From contig CAZMAV010000014.1 of the NCBI GenBank assembly GCA_964564415.1, positions 1 to 64,000 on the forward strand: a stretch of DNA of 64,000 nt, read 5' to 3'. Made by a program: the position numbers and the translations under genes. The notes beneath the pieces are model-generated. The model was not told where the DNA came from. It saw nothing but the letters and a program-made list of their open reading frames with translations, and ran no database searches. Positions 52,518 to 61,500 of the stretch are shown here, one piece after another; the stretch's first letter is position 1; each line of letters opens with the position of its first letter. The stretch is from JALEFZ01 sp964564415 (GTDB lineage: Bacteria; Bacteroidota; Bacteroidia; J057).

Positions 52518-52958
52518 ATGCGCATACTGATCCTCAATGGTCCCAACCTCAATATGCTGGGCAAACGAGAGCCTGAAATATACGGCCGGGAAAGCCTCGA
52601 CAGCATCATTGCCGAGCTGAAAGAATCCTTCCCTGACATCAGCTTCGATCATTTTCAGTCCAACCATGAAGGTGCTCTGGTTGACCGCATTCAGCAGGTA
52701 GTAAACCAAGACGTCGATGGCATTGTCCTCAACCTCGCCGCCTACACCCACTACAGCTACGCCCTCTACGATGCACTTAATATGCTGTATTGTCCTAAAA
52801 TAGAGGTACACATTTCTCACATCTACCGCCGGGAACCCTTTCGCCATACTTCGGTGACGGCAGCTGCCTGCAATGGGGTCATCGCAGGGCTGGGTACCTA
52901 CGGCTACCACCTCGCCGTCCAGTGGCTGGTCAAACATTGCTCGGCTTCACAGGCCTAG
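52518..52958 (+). CDS. aroQ: 3-dehydroquinate dehydratase, type II
   Basis: Third step of the shikimate pathway, converting 3-dehydroquinate to 3-dehydroshikimate; forms a dodecamer. At 146 residues it is the standard type II length. Motifs: 'ILNGPNLNMLGKREPEIYGR' with the catalytic Tyr/Arg loop, 'FQSNHEGALVDRIQQ', 'GIVLNLAAYTHYSYALYDAL' and the catalytic His in 'KIEVHISHIYRREPFRHTSV'. Its 3' end overlaps the convergent FAD-oxidase gene by 12 nt. No other aromatic pathway gene lies in the window. Confidence 0.98.
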   Translation: MRILILNGPNLNMLGKREPEIYGRESLDSIIAELKESFPDISFDHFQSNHEGALVDRIQQVVNQDVDGIVLNLAAYTHYSYALYDALNMLYCPKIEVHISHIYRREPFRHTSVTAAACNGVIAGLGTYGYHLAVQWLVKHCSASQA

Positions 52959-54248
52959 GCGTCTGCTTTGGTAAGAAGCAAGGCGGCCATCCGGATCAAG
53001 CCGCTGCCTGATCTCCCTAAAATCCTCTAACTGGGGATACATTTTCTCAAAGGTCTCTGCCTTCAGACGCACGTCTTTGGTCAGGTAGACCCTGCCCCCG
53101 TATTCCAAAACCATGGCATCCAGGCAATCGAGAATGGGAAAAAGTCTCTGGGAAATGGGAAAATCCAGGGCCAGGGTATAACCCTTCTGAGGGAAACTCA
53201 ACATGCCTTCCCCTTCACCAAAGAGTTTGAGCACGGATAAAAAGGAGCCCAATTTTTTCTCTTGCAAGTAAGAAAGTATCCTTTTCAGACCTTCCTTGCC
53301 CCCTTCTATCGGCAGGGCAAATTGATACTGGGTAAAGCCCCTCTTTCCATAAATGCGGTTCCACTCGTGAAGGCTGTCCAGGGGGTAAAAGTAGGATTCA
53401 TAATCGCTTAAGCCCTCCTTTTCCTTGCTCAGTTGCTTATGGTAATAGAGAAAATTGAAGGCCGAGATGCTGTACCTATTCAGAGCGAAAGAAGGAAAGT
53501 CAAAAGGAATCCGCAGAGAAAGGCGGGAGGGAATTTGGAAAGGCTGCTCCTGCTTAGACGGAGGTAAATCCTCCACATTGGCATGCTCACCTAGCAAAAG
53601 AAGGCCTCGGCCCAGCTTCTCCTTTCCCGCTTGGGTATCGATCCAGGCTACAGAGTAGGTCGCAGACTGGTATTCTTCCGTCAGTTGGAGAATTTCATCA
53701 AGATTCCTAGCCTTGATAGATCTGAGCCTGATATAGGCTGTTTCGATCTTTTTGAATTGAAGGTGAAGATCGAGGATCATTCCGGTAAGCCCCATGCCTC
53801 CCGCCGTGGCATGAAATACATCGGTATTTTCATTTTTTGAACAATAGATCACCTTTCCTTGGGCCGTGAGCAGGTGAAAGCCCAGGACATGGCGAGAAAA
53901 ACTGCCCTCTACATGGTGATTTTTTCCGTGCACATCAGAAGCCAAAGCCCCACCCATAGAGACAAAACTAGTGCCGGGAGTAACGGGAGGAAACCAACCC
54001 CGAGAAACGAAGGTATCCAGCAAATCCTTGAAGGTCACACCTGCCTCACAATGTAGAATGCCCTTTTCATCGTCAAAACTCAGCATTCGATTTTGTCGAA
54101 GCGGGGACAACATGTGATCTCCCAGAGAGGAATCTCCGTAGCAGCGGCCCATCCCTCTAGGTATCCAGGAAGATGGAACCTCATCCCCCGGCGAGTAGGG
54201 CCGGGCCACCTGAGGTATTTTGGGATAATTGCCCCAGTTGCTTGTCAT
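52947..54248 (-). CDS. FAD-binding oxidoreductase, DprE1/D-arabinonolactone-oxidase-like
   Basis: A 433-residue FAD enzyme of the FAD-linked oxidase (GlcD/DprE1-like) family, used in actinobacteria to oxidise decaprenylphospho-ribose and in others for aldonolactone oxidation. Start at ATG 54248; the frame is open further upstream (to 54416) but overlaps the FKBP gene there. Motifs: 'SSWIPRGMGRCYGDSSLGDH' (FAD-binding), 'SMGGALASDVHGKNHHVEGS', 'NTDVFHATAGGMGLTGMILD' and the C-terminal 'RIYGKRGFTQYQFALPIEGG', ending in an RLDPDGR... basic tail. In Bacteroidota such enzymes often feed arabinan- or heptose-related surface glycan synthesis; not decided here. The start overlaps the FKBP stop by 1 nt (TGATG), suggesting coupling. 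Confidence 0.85.
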   Translation of the reverse strand: MTSNWGNYPKIPQVARPYSPGDEVPSSWIPRGMGRCYGDSSLGDHMLSPLRQNRMLSFDDEKGILHCEAGVTFKDLLDTFVSRGWFPPVTPGTSFVSMGGALASDVHGKNHHVEGSFSRHVLGFHLLTAQGKVIYCSKNENTDVFHATAGGMGLTGMILDLHLQFKKIETAYIRLRSIKARNLDEILQLTEEYQSATYSVAWIDTQAGKEKLGRGLLLLGEHANVEDLPPSKQEQPFQIPSRLSLRIPFDFPSFALNRYSISAFNFLYYHKQLSKEKEGLSDYESYFYPLDSLHEWNRIYGKRGFTQYQFALPIEGGKEGLKRILSYLQEKKLGSFLSVLKLFGEGEGMLSFPQKGYTLALDFPISQRLFPILDCLDAMVLEYGGRVYLTKDVRLKAETFEKMYPQLEDFREIRQRLDPDGRLASYQSRRLGL

Positions 54249-54949
54249 CACAGGATTTCGATTAGCTCGATCTCGTAGATCAAGGTGGAATAAGGAAGAA
54301 TGCGAAGCTGTGGGTTTTGGGGAGGGTTGAATCCCTCGGCACCGTAAGCCAGATCCGGGGGCAGATATATGATCCACCGACTTCCTACCTTCATGGATAG
54401 CAGGGCCTCCGTCCATCCTGCCAGGAGATTTTCCATGTCTATCTCGACCGATCCTCCCTCGGTCTCGGTATTTACAAAAACCTCCCCATCTACAAATTTA
54501 CCTACGTAGGAAACTCTAAGGCTATCTTCGAGGCTGGGGCTAGGACCCTCTCCTTTTTGTAGCACTTGGTATTGAAGGCCTGAAGCAAGACTTACCACCC
54601 CTTCTCTGCCTGCATTTTCCTCCAGAAACTTCTCCCCCGCGACTTGGTTAGAGGCAATACGGCTCTGAATTTGTTGTTGTTGATATTTTCCCACTACCCC
54701 AAGGCCTTTTGCTATGCTAATTTTCAGCTTATCCTCTTGCATGTCCTTTATCCCCGAGTAAATCAAATCGGGGTCAAGAGATACTCCTTGTTTTTGGTAA
54801 AATTTTGCAATATCCATACCCACTGCATAGGCTACACTGTCCTCAAAACTGCCCAGTTTGGATCTTGGGGCTTCTCCCTGAGACTCACAGGACCAAAAGA
54901 AACAGGAATGTAAAAAAAGAATAAGGCCTAAACGAATGTATATATTCAT
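54248..54949 (-). CDS. FKBP-type peptidyl-prolyl isomerase lipoprotein
   Basis: A 233-residue periplasmic lipoprotein. ATG 54949 is chosen because the sequence before it (open to 55135) overlaps the divergent gene and lacks similarity. Lipobox candidates are LHSC (Cys16) and FWSC (Cys21). An N-terminal FKBP dimerisation-type helical region ('SVAYAVGMDIAKFYQKQGVS') precedes an FKBP_C catalytic domain ('LQYQVLQKGEGPSPSLEDSL', 'RVSYVGKFVDGEVFVNTE', 'RWIIYLPPDLAYGAEGFNPP', 'LIYEIELIEIL'). It folds proline-containing periplasmic proteins. Stop codon overlaps the next gene's ATG. Confidence 0.93.
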   Translation of the reverse strand: MNIYIRLGLILFLHSCFFWSCESQGEAPRSKLGSFEDSVAYAVGMDIAKFYQKQGVSLDPDLIYSGIKDMQEDKLKISIAKGLGVVGKYQQQQIQSRIASNQVAGEKFLEENAGREGVVSLASGLQYQVLQKGEGPSPSLEDSLRVSYVGKFVDGEVFVNTETEGGSVEIDMENLLAGWTEALLSMKVGSRWIIYLPPDLAYGAEGFNPPQNPQLRILPYSTLIYEIELIEIL

Positions 54950-55123
54950 TTGTATAAGTTGTGAGAAAGTAATCGAAATTGTAGTTTGAGAAGAAATTGC
55001 AGAATTAACAACGGCTCTGATCTGCCGGTAATGGCTTACAAAAAAGGAAAAAGCTAAGAATATTTCTCCCTTAAAATGGGAAAACTGTAAATTCGGTCCA
55101 TCAGTTATCACGAGAGCTCTCTT

Positions 55124-56395
55124 ATGACCAAACAAATCCCCGTAACTAAAGAGTTGTTAGTAGCCACCGAGGACTACGCCAGGGATATATTGCTCAATCA
55201 CCTTCCCAAATCTTACCTTTATCACACCATCGATCATACCCTTCAGGTGGTAGAAGCTGCTGAAAAGATTGGCCTAGAAACGGGCTTGGATCAAAATCAA
55301 CTGCTCCTGATAAAAATTGCCGCCTGGCTTCACGACCTGGGCTATGTCAACAAATATCTGGGCCACGAAGAAGAAAGCATGTCCATGGCCAAAACCTTCT
55401 TGCGGGGACAGGGAGCTGAGGATGAACTCATAGATCGGGTAAATCAGCTTATCTATGCCACTCGCCTGGATGTAGAGCCTTCAAACACCCTCGAAGAAGT
55501 CCTCAAAGATGCAGACCTCTGTAACCTTTCCACTGAAGAGGCCCTGGAAAATTCTGAGAGAATAAGGGAAGAATGGAAGATCTTCTGCGACCGTATCTTC
55601 GATGATATGGAGTGGGATGAGTTCAATTATCGCTTCTTCAAGAACCATGAGTACTACTCTGCCTATGGTAAAATGCACCTGACTCCAGGAAAAAAGCAGA
55701 ATACCAAGCAGATCAAAAAAAGAATAAAAAAACAGAAAAAGGGAAATAGAGAGGACCAGGACAAGTCCCTGCTTCAATACCAGTTGGAACAACAGGAAGC
55801 CAAGACCGATAAGCTCAAGCGGAGGCTCAAAAAAATAAAGCGGCAGCGCCCAGACAGAGGCATCGAAACCATGTTTAGGGCCACTTACCGCACACATATC
55901 AACCTCTCCGACCTCGCGGATAGCAAGGCTAATATCCTATTATCGGTCAATGCCATCATCATTTCCATCATCTTTACCAATGTATTTACCAAGGTGCAGG
56001 CCATGGAACAGTACATCATCGTCCCCAGTGTCGTCCTGATGGCTGTCTGCATGCTAGCCATCGTCTTTACCATCCTCTCTACCCGTCCCTCCATCAACTC
56101 AGGGGTATTTACGCGGGAAGATATCCTGAAAAAGAAGACCAACCTCCTCTTTTTTGGAAATTTTTATCGGATGCAACTGGATGACTTTATGTGGGGCATC
56201 AATGAGATGATGAAAGACGCCAACTATCTTTATGGCTCCATGGCAAAGGACATTTACTTTTTGGGAAAAGTGCTGGCCAGAAAATTTTACCTCCTGCGCA
56301 TTGCCTACAACATCTTTATGTATGGGATGGCGGTCAGCCTCCTGGTATTTACTGGATTTTACCTCTACCATGTCTACAGACAGGGAGGTGGATGA
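55124..56395 (+). CDS. HD-domain/Pycsar-effector-type (DUF5706) transmembrane protein
   Basis: A 423-residue protein. The N-terminal domain (about 18-150) is an HD metal-dependent phosphohydrolase: 'LYHTIDHTLQVVEAA' with His34/His38, 'LHDLGY' with His70-Asp71, 'GHEEES' and a late Asp at 129/131. A long lysine-rich coiled coil (about 185-245) links it to a C-terminal membrane domain (about 250-420) with three to four helices ('ANILLSVNAIIISIIFTNVF', 'IIVPSVVLMAVCMLAIVFTI', 'LRIAYNIFMYGMAVSLLVFT') matching the PycTM/DUF5706 module of Pycsar anti-phage effectors. No adjacent cyclase (PycC) is present: the neighbours are a divergent FKBP gene and rimP. So this is a Pycsar-type effector architecture or a housekeeping relative, not a complete system. 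Confidence 0.85.
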   Translation: MTKQIPVTKELLVATEDYARDILLNHLPKSYLYHTIDHTLQVVEAAEKIGLETGLDQNQLLLIKIAAWLHDLGYVNKYLGHEEESMSMAKTFLRGQGAEDELIDRVNQLIYATRLDVEPSNTLEEVLKDADLCNLSTEEALENSERIREEWKIFCDRIFDDMEWDEFNYRFFKNHEYYSAYGKMHLTPGKKQNTKQIKKRIKKQKKGNREDQDKSLLQYQLEQQEAKTDKLKRRLKKIKRQRPDRGIETMFRATYRTHINLSDLADSKANILLSVNAIIISIIFTNVFTKVQAMEQYIIVPSVVLMAVCMLAIVFTILSTRPSINSGVFTREDILKKKTNLLFFGNFYRMQLDDFMWGINEMMKDANYLYGSMAKDIYFLGKVLARKFYLLRIAYNIFMYGMAVSLLVFTGFYLYHVYRQGGG

Positions 56396-56459
56396 GGGCT
56401 TGCCCTAACATTGTCCAGATATTTTCGTACCTTATGAATAAATAAATAGCCCTCCATTC

Positions 56460-56490
56460 TTTGAAAGACAGCGACTAATCTCTATATTTG
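56460..56490 (+). promoter_or_regulatory. Bacteroidota-type promoter of rimP-nusA-infB
   Basis: TTTG (56460-56463), 19-nt spacer, TATATTTG (56483-56490): a full match to the Bacteroidota consensus. The transcript would start near 56497, giving a leader of about 45 nt that contains the palindrome at 56513-56530 before the rimP ATG (56542). Confidence 0.8.
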
Positions 56491-56512
56491 TAAGTAATCT
56501 TTTATTGTAATG

Positions 56513-56537
56513 AAGGGAGCATGCTCCCTTATTTTTT
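56513..56537 (+). promoter_or_regulatory. Terminator-like hairpin in the rimP leader
   Basis: AAGGGAG-CATG-CTCCCTT (56513-56530) is a perfect palindrome (7-bp stem, 4-nt loop) followed by ATTTTTTT, the shape of an intrinsic terminator, placed 12 nt before the rimP start. It could act as an attenuator controlled by NusA or the ribosome. The alternative rimP start at 56521 lies inside the stem. Confidence 0.65.
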
Positions 56538-56541
56538 TGCT

Positions 56542-57036
56542 ATGCTGCAAGAAGAGCTTAGGACAGAGATTGCAGAGGTCATTGGAAGTACCCTCGAGGA
56601 TGCATTTGTGGTAGACATGAAGCTCAAGCGAGGGCCACAATCTTCCCTGGTCATCCAGGTAGACACAGATAAAGGCATTACCATGGCCCAATGTGCAGAC
56701 CTCAGTAGAGCCGTAGGAGCATTCATCGATGAAAAAGATCTTTTCGATTTTAGTTTCAACCTGGAACTCAGTTCGCCAGGAGTAGGATCTCCCTTAAAGC
56801 TTCACCGACAATACGTCAACAACGTGGGGCGTTTCCTTAAGATAAGGATTGAGGGAGAAGACAAAGAAACTAAAGGAAAGCTGTTGGAGGTTAGCGAATC
56901 CTTCATCAGAATTCTTCCTCTCCAAAAGAAACTCTCCAAGTCTCAGAAGAAAAAATTGAAAGGCAAGATCGAAGAACCCAAAGAGAGGAACATTGATTTT
57001 TCTGACATTCTAGAAGCCAAAGTGATTATTATATAA
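56542..57036 (+). CDS. rimP: Ribosome maturation factor RimP
   Basis: Needed for 30S subunit assembly. 164 residues from ATG 56542; an in-frame ATG at 56521 lies within the leader hairpin. Family features: N-terminal alpha/beta domain ('LRTEIAEVIGSTLEDAFVVD', 'ITMAQCADLSRAVGAFIDEK') and the conserved 'FNLELSSPGVGSPLKLHRQY' segment with the LSSPG motif, then an SH3-like C-terminal domain ('GRFLKIRIEGEDKETKGKLL'). First gene of the conserved rimP-nusA-infB operon, with a consensus promoter 50 bp upstream. Confidence 0.95.
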   Translation: MLQEELRTEIAEVIGSTLEDAFVVDMKLKRGPQSSLVIQVDTDKGITMAQCADLSRAVGAFIDEKDLFDFSFNLELSSPGVGSPLKLHRQYVNNVGRFLKIRIEGEDKETKGKLLEVSESFIRILPLQKKLSKSQKKKLKGKIEEPKERNIDFSDILEAKVIII

Positions 57037-58305
57037 ATGGCAAGAAGAAAAGTAGCAGAACCGCAAATCAACCTGGTAGATGCTTTTACAGAGTTTTCCA
57101 GGTATAAAAATATCGACCGTGCCACCCTGATGGGGGTGCTGGAGGAAGTTTTCAGAACCATGGTCCGAAAAGACTACGGCTCGGATGAAAATTTCGAGAT
57201 CATTGTAAATGTAGACAAAGGAGATATTCAGGGCTTTCGTGAGCGCGAAATCGTAGAAGATTTTGAGTTGGAAGACGAGACCAATCAGATTCCTCTGAGT
57301 GAAGCCTTGGCAGTAGACCCAGACTATGAAGTAGGCGACGTACTTGCCGAAGAGATTAACTTCCTTACTTTTGGAAGGAAAATCGTACAGACGGCCAAGC
57401 AGACCCTCACCCAAAAAATCAGGGACCTCGAAAAGCAATCCGTCGTCGACCAGTACAAAGAAATGGTCGGAACCGTCATTGTCGGAGAGGTCTATCAGGT
57501 TTGGAGAAATGAAATTCTGGTCCTTCACGAGGGGGCGGAACTCAATCTTCCCAAATCAGAGCAAATTCCGAAAGACCGCTTCAGGAAGGGCGATACCCTC
57601 CGTGCAGTGATACTGGAAGTTTCCATGCGAAATAACAATCCCAGGATTATTATTTCGCGTTCTGCTCCTCTCTTTTTGGAGAAACTTTTTGAGCAGGAAG
57701 TGCCTGAGATTTTTGATGGCCTGATCAATATCAGGGGCATCGTCAGAGAACCTGGGGAGAGGGCCAAGGTTGCCGTAGAGAGCTACGACGACAGGATTGA
57801 TCCCGTAGGTGCCTGTGTGGGGATGAAAGGAAGCCGTATTCATGGCATCGTCCGCGAATTGAGAAATGAGAACATTGATGTGATCAGCTACACGACCAAC
57901 AATGTCCTCTACATTCAGCGGGCCCTGAGTCCTGCCAAGATTACCTCAATCAAACTCGATGAGGAAACCGACGCCGCTCAGGTGTTTCTCAAACCAGACC
58001 AGATATCTCTGGCCATTGGTAAAAATGGATTGAACATTAAGCTGGCCAGCAAATTGACTGGCTATCAAATAGACGTCTTTAGGGAAAATGATCCCGGCGA
58101 CGAAGAAGACATCGAGCTTGACGAATTCAATGACGAAATCGATCAGTGGATTATCGATCAGCTCAAAGAAATTGGCTGCGATACCGCAAGAAGCGTACTC
58201 GACCTGTCCGTTTCCGAACTTGTGAGAAGGACAGACCTCGAAGAAGAGATCATTGAGAATGTGGTCGAAGTGTTAAATGCTGAGTTTGAAGAAGATGAAG
58301 ACTAG
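57037..58305 (+). CDS. nusA: Transcription termination/antitermination factor NusA
   Basis: Binds RNA polymerase and modulates pausing, termination and antitermination. 422 residues: N-terminal RNAP-binding domain (about 1-130), S1 domain ('GTVIVGEVYQVWRNEILVLH', about 140-205), two KH domains ('DPVGACVGMKGSRIHGIVRE' and 'QISLAIGKNGLNIKLASKLT') and a short acidic C-terminal region with one helix-hairpin-helix-like segment ('ELVRRTDLEEEIIENVVEVL'). The longer C-terminal AR repeats of E. coli NusA are absent, as is usual outside Proteobacteria. It follows rimP immediately and precedes a strong terminator before infB. Confidence 0.97.
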   Translation: MARRKVAEPQINLVDAFTEFSRYKNIDRATLMGVLEEVFRTMVRKDYGSDENFEIIVNVDKGDIQGFREREIVEDFELEDETNQIPLSEALAVDPDYEVGDVLAEEINFLTFGRKIVQTAKQTLTQKIRDLEKQSVVDQYKEMVGTVIVGEVYQVWRNEILVLHEGAELNLPKSEQIPKDRFRKGDTLRAVILEVSMRNNNPRIIISRSAPLFLEKLFEQEVPEIFDGLINIRGIVREPGERAKVAVESYDDRIDPVGACVGMKGSRIHGIVRELRNENIDVISYTTNNVLYIQRALSPAKITSIKLDEETDAAQVFLKPDQISLAIGKNGLNIKLASKLTGYQIDVFRENDPGDEEDIELDEFNDEIDQWIIDQLKEIGCDTARSVLDLSVSELVRRTDLEEEIIENVVEVLNAEFEEDED

Positions 58306-58395
58306 ATGAATAGATCATGATGATGCTAAACTTTTGTGCCTATGATACATAAGTAAGACATTCATTTCAGTCTGAATCGACTCACAGTTGACACG

Positions 58396-58440
58396 AATTC
58401 GGGGAAGGGTTTCTCTCTTCCTTGAATTTTTATTTTTTAG
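58396..58440 (+). terminator. Intrinsic terminator between nusA and infB
   Basis: AATTCGGGGAAG (58396-58407) and CTTCCTTGAATT (58417-58428) form a 12-bp stem (two G-T pairs) with a 9-nt loop, followed by TTTATTTTTT. It should end or attenuate the rimP-nusA transcript in the 213-bp gap. infB then needs read-through or its own promoter; TAAATTCA at 58449-58456 is a weak -7 candidate. Confidence 0.75.
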
Positions 58441-58518
58441 AAATAACGTAAATTCACGTAATTAGTCTCGAGAATCCACGCCACAACCTTTTTTCGCAGT
58501 GGATTTCAACATCAACAC

Positions 58519-61500
58519 ATGGCAGTAAAGAAGAATTACAGATTATTTCAGGTTGCCAAGGAATTAAATGTGGGAACTGCGCTGCTTGTAGACCATCTGC
58601 AAGAGAAGGGACATGAAGTGTCCAATAAGCCCAATACCAAAATCTCCAGGGAGCTGTATGAGGTGCTTTTGAATAAGTTTGCCTCCGAGAAGCTAATCAA
58701 GGAGAAAGCCGAGCAACTCCGCGAGGACAAGGCTCAGGCCCCCGCCGCAAACCCAGAGCGCACCGAGGAGAAGGAAGAGGAAGCAATCACTGCCTCCGAC
58801 CTGAGGGAAACCATCAGTGAAAATCCAGGTATCACCAAGCGCCGCAGAAGAGCAAAGTCCTCTAGCGAATCCGCCAAGGATATTTCGGAACTCAAAAAGT
58901 CAGTTTCCAACGGAAACATTGAAAATAAAACCGAAAAGCCTGACGAAAAGCCCGAAGAGGAAAAAAGTGAGAATAAAGGAGGCCTTAAAGTGATAGGAAA
59001 GGTCGACCTCGACGCTCTCAATAAAGGCAAAAAGAAGGATGCTTCCCCATCCTCAAAATCCAAGCCAAAGGAAGAAGAAAAGAAGGAGGAAAAAGTCAAA
59101 GCCAAGGAAGAAAAGCCTCCCAAGGTTCAGCCAAAAAAGGAAGAAGTTTCTGCTAAAGAAGTTCCTCAAAGCAAGCCTAAAAAAGAAGAGCTCCCTAAAT
59201 CAGAAGAAAAGAAAAATGAGGAAAGCAAATCTACTTCTCCTCCTCAAAAGCCTAAGACACCGGAAAAGAAAGAGCCGGTAAAACAAGAAGAGAAGCCTGC
59301 CAAAAAGCCTCAAACTGAGGAAAAACCCAGCACGGAAAAGGAGAAAGCTCACAAACAACCTTTTGCCGAGGCCAAGCCCAAAGAGGAGCCTGCAAAAAAA
59401 CAGGAGAAAGACGAGGAAGAGTCCGAAATCGTCATGAGGGCCGAAAGCCGAGCCCCCAAACTTTCCGGACTTAAGGTCATGGGTAAAATCGAACTCCCCT
59501 CCGATAGAAGGAAAAGAAAGTCCAAGGACGACCGAAACAAAAAGCCGGACGATAAATCCAGAGGAGGAGACAACAAAGGCCCTAACAAAGGCCCTGCTGT
59601 CAAAACCGAAAATAAAGGCGCACAGTCTGAAGAAGGGGAAGGAGGCGCTAAGAAAAAGAGGCGCAGAAGAAAGAGAAAAAGAAAATCCTCCACCGATACC
59701 GGTTCACAAAACCAAGGCGGTGGCGGTGACAACAGAGGCGGAAACAAGGGAGGCAACAAGAAAGAGAAGCCTTCTAAGCGTGAAGTAGAAGAATCCATCC
59801 GCTCTACCCTCTCTCAAATGAGTAAAGGGCCTTCCAGGAATCGCCAGAAAGCGAGGAGAGCCCGTAGAGATGCCGCTGCAGAAAGGCGTGAAATTGCCGA
59901 ACAGGCTGCTCAGAAGGAATCCAAAGTACTGGAAATCACCGAGTTCATTACAGCAAATGAATTTGCTAACCTCCTGGAGATTCCCGTCAACGAAATCATT
60001 ACCAAGTCCTTCAACCTGGGCATCATGGTATCTATCAACCAGCGACTGGATGCCGAACTTCTCTCTATCCTGGGTGATGAGTATGGATATGAAATAAACT
60101 TCATCGACGTAACAGAGAAGGAAATCGAAATTGTCGAGGTCGAAGACGATCCCGAAGACCTTCTTCCACGAACTCCCATCATTACAGTCATGGGACACGT
60201 TGACCACGGTAAGACTACCCTGCTTGACCGACTCCGCAATGCCAACGTAGCCGAAGGCGAGGCCGGAGGAATAACCCAGCACATAGGTGCCTATCAGGTG
60301 GTCGTAGATAAAGAAGAGGACAAACGAATAACCTTTATCGATACACCGGGCCACGAAGCCTTTACCGCCATGCGTGCCCGTGGTGCAAAAGTTACCGACG
60401 TAGCCATCATCGTGATTGCAGCAGATGATGCTGTGATGCCTCAGACCCGTGAGGCCATCAATCACGCCCAGGCCGCAGGAGTGCCCATGGTATTCGCCCT
60501 CAATAAGATAGACAAACCTGGGGCCGACCCCGATAAGATCCGCTCTCAGTTGGCAGAAATGAATCTCCTGGTAGATGAATGGGGGGGTAAACTCCAATCT
60601 CAAGAGATATCCGCCCTCAAAGGAGACAACGTCGAGGACCTTCTCGAAAAAGTAATCTTCGAGGCAGAAGTCCTGGAACTAAAAGCCAATCCTAACAGGC
60701 AGGCCGTAGGTACCGTCATTGAATCCCGCCTCGACCGAGGACGTGGTAATGTGGCGACCCTGCTCATCCAGGCCGGGACCCTCAAGGTAGGCGATGAAAT
60801 GGTCGCAGGTATCCACTACGGGAAAGTAAGGGCCCTGATCGATCAGAAAGGACAGCGAATCAAAGAAGCTGACCCATCCATGCCCGTACAGGTCCTTGGA
60901 CTTACCGGGCAGCCAACAGCAGGAGACAGGTTCTACGTCTTCTATGAAGATGGAAAAGCCAAGGATGTTTCTCAGAAACGGCAAAACCTCTTCAGGGAGC
61001 AGCAGATGCGGAAAAACAACCGCCTCACCCTGGAGGAAATTGGTCGCCGCCGCGCCTTGGGCAACTTCAAAGAGCTTAATGTCATCATCCGTGCCGATGT
61101 GGATGGCTCTGTAGAGGCCCTCGCAGGAGCCCTCATGAAACTCTCCACCGAGGAAGTCCAGGTCAACATCGTATGGAAGGCTGTAGGTGCCATCTCAGAA
61201 GCCGACATCAACCTGGCCATTGCCTCGGATGCCATTGTGATTGCCTTTAACGTGAGGCCCAATGCACAGGCAAGGGCACTTGCCGACCGCGAGGAGGTAG
61301 ATATCCGTACCTACAGTGTCATCTATGACGCCATCAACGACGTCCGTGATGCCCTGGAAGGCTTGCTTTCTCCCGAAATTCGAGAGGAGGACATGGGTAC
61401 CGCAGAGATCAAGGAAGTCTTCAAGATTTCCAATGTCGGAAATGTCGCCGGAGCCCTGGTTACCACCGGAAAGATCGAGCGCAACAACCCGATTCGCGTC

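Noticed and set aside
55124..56395. Complete Pycsar defence system
   Set aside because: Only an effector-like protein is present; no nucleotidyl cyclase (PycC) lies on either side.
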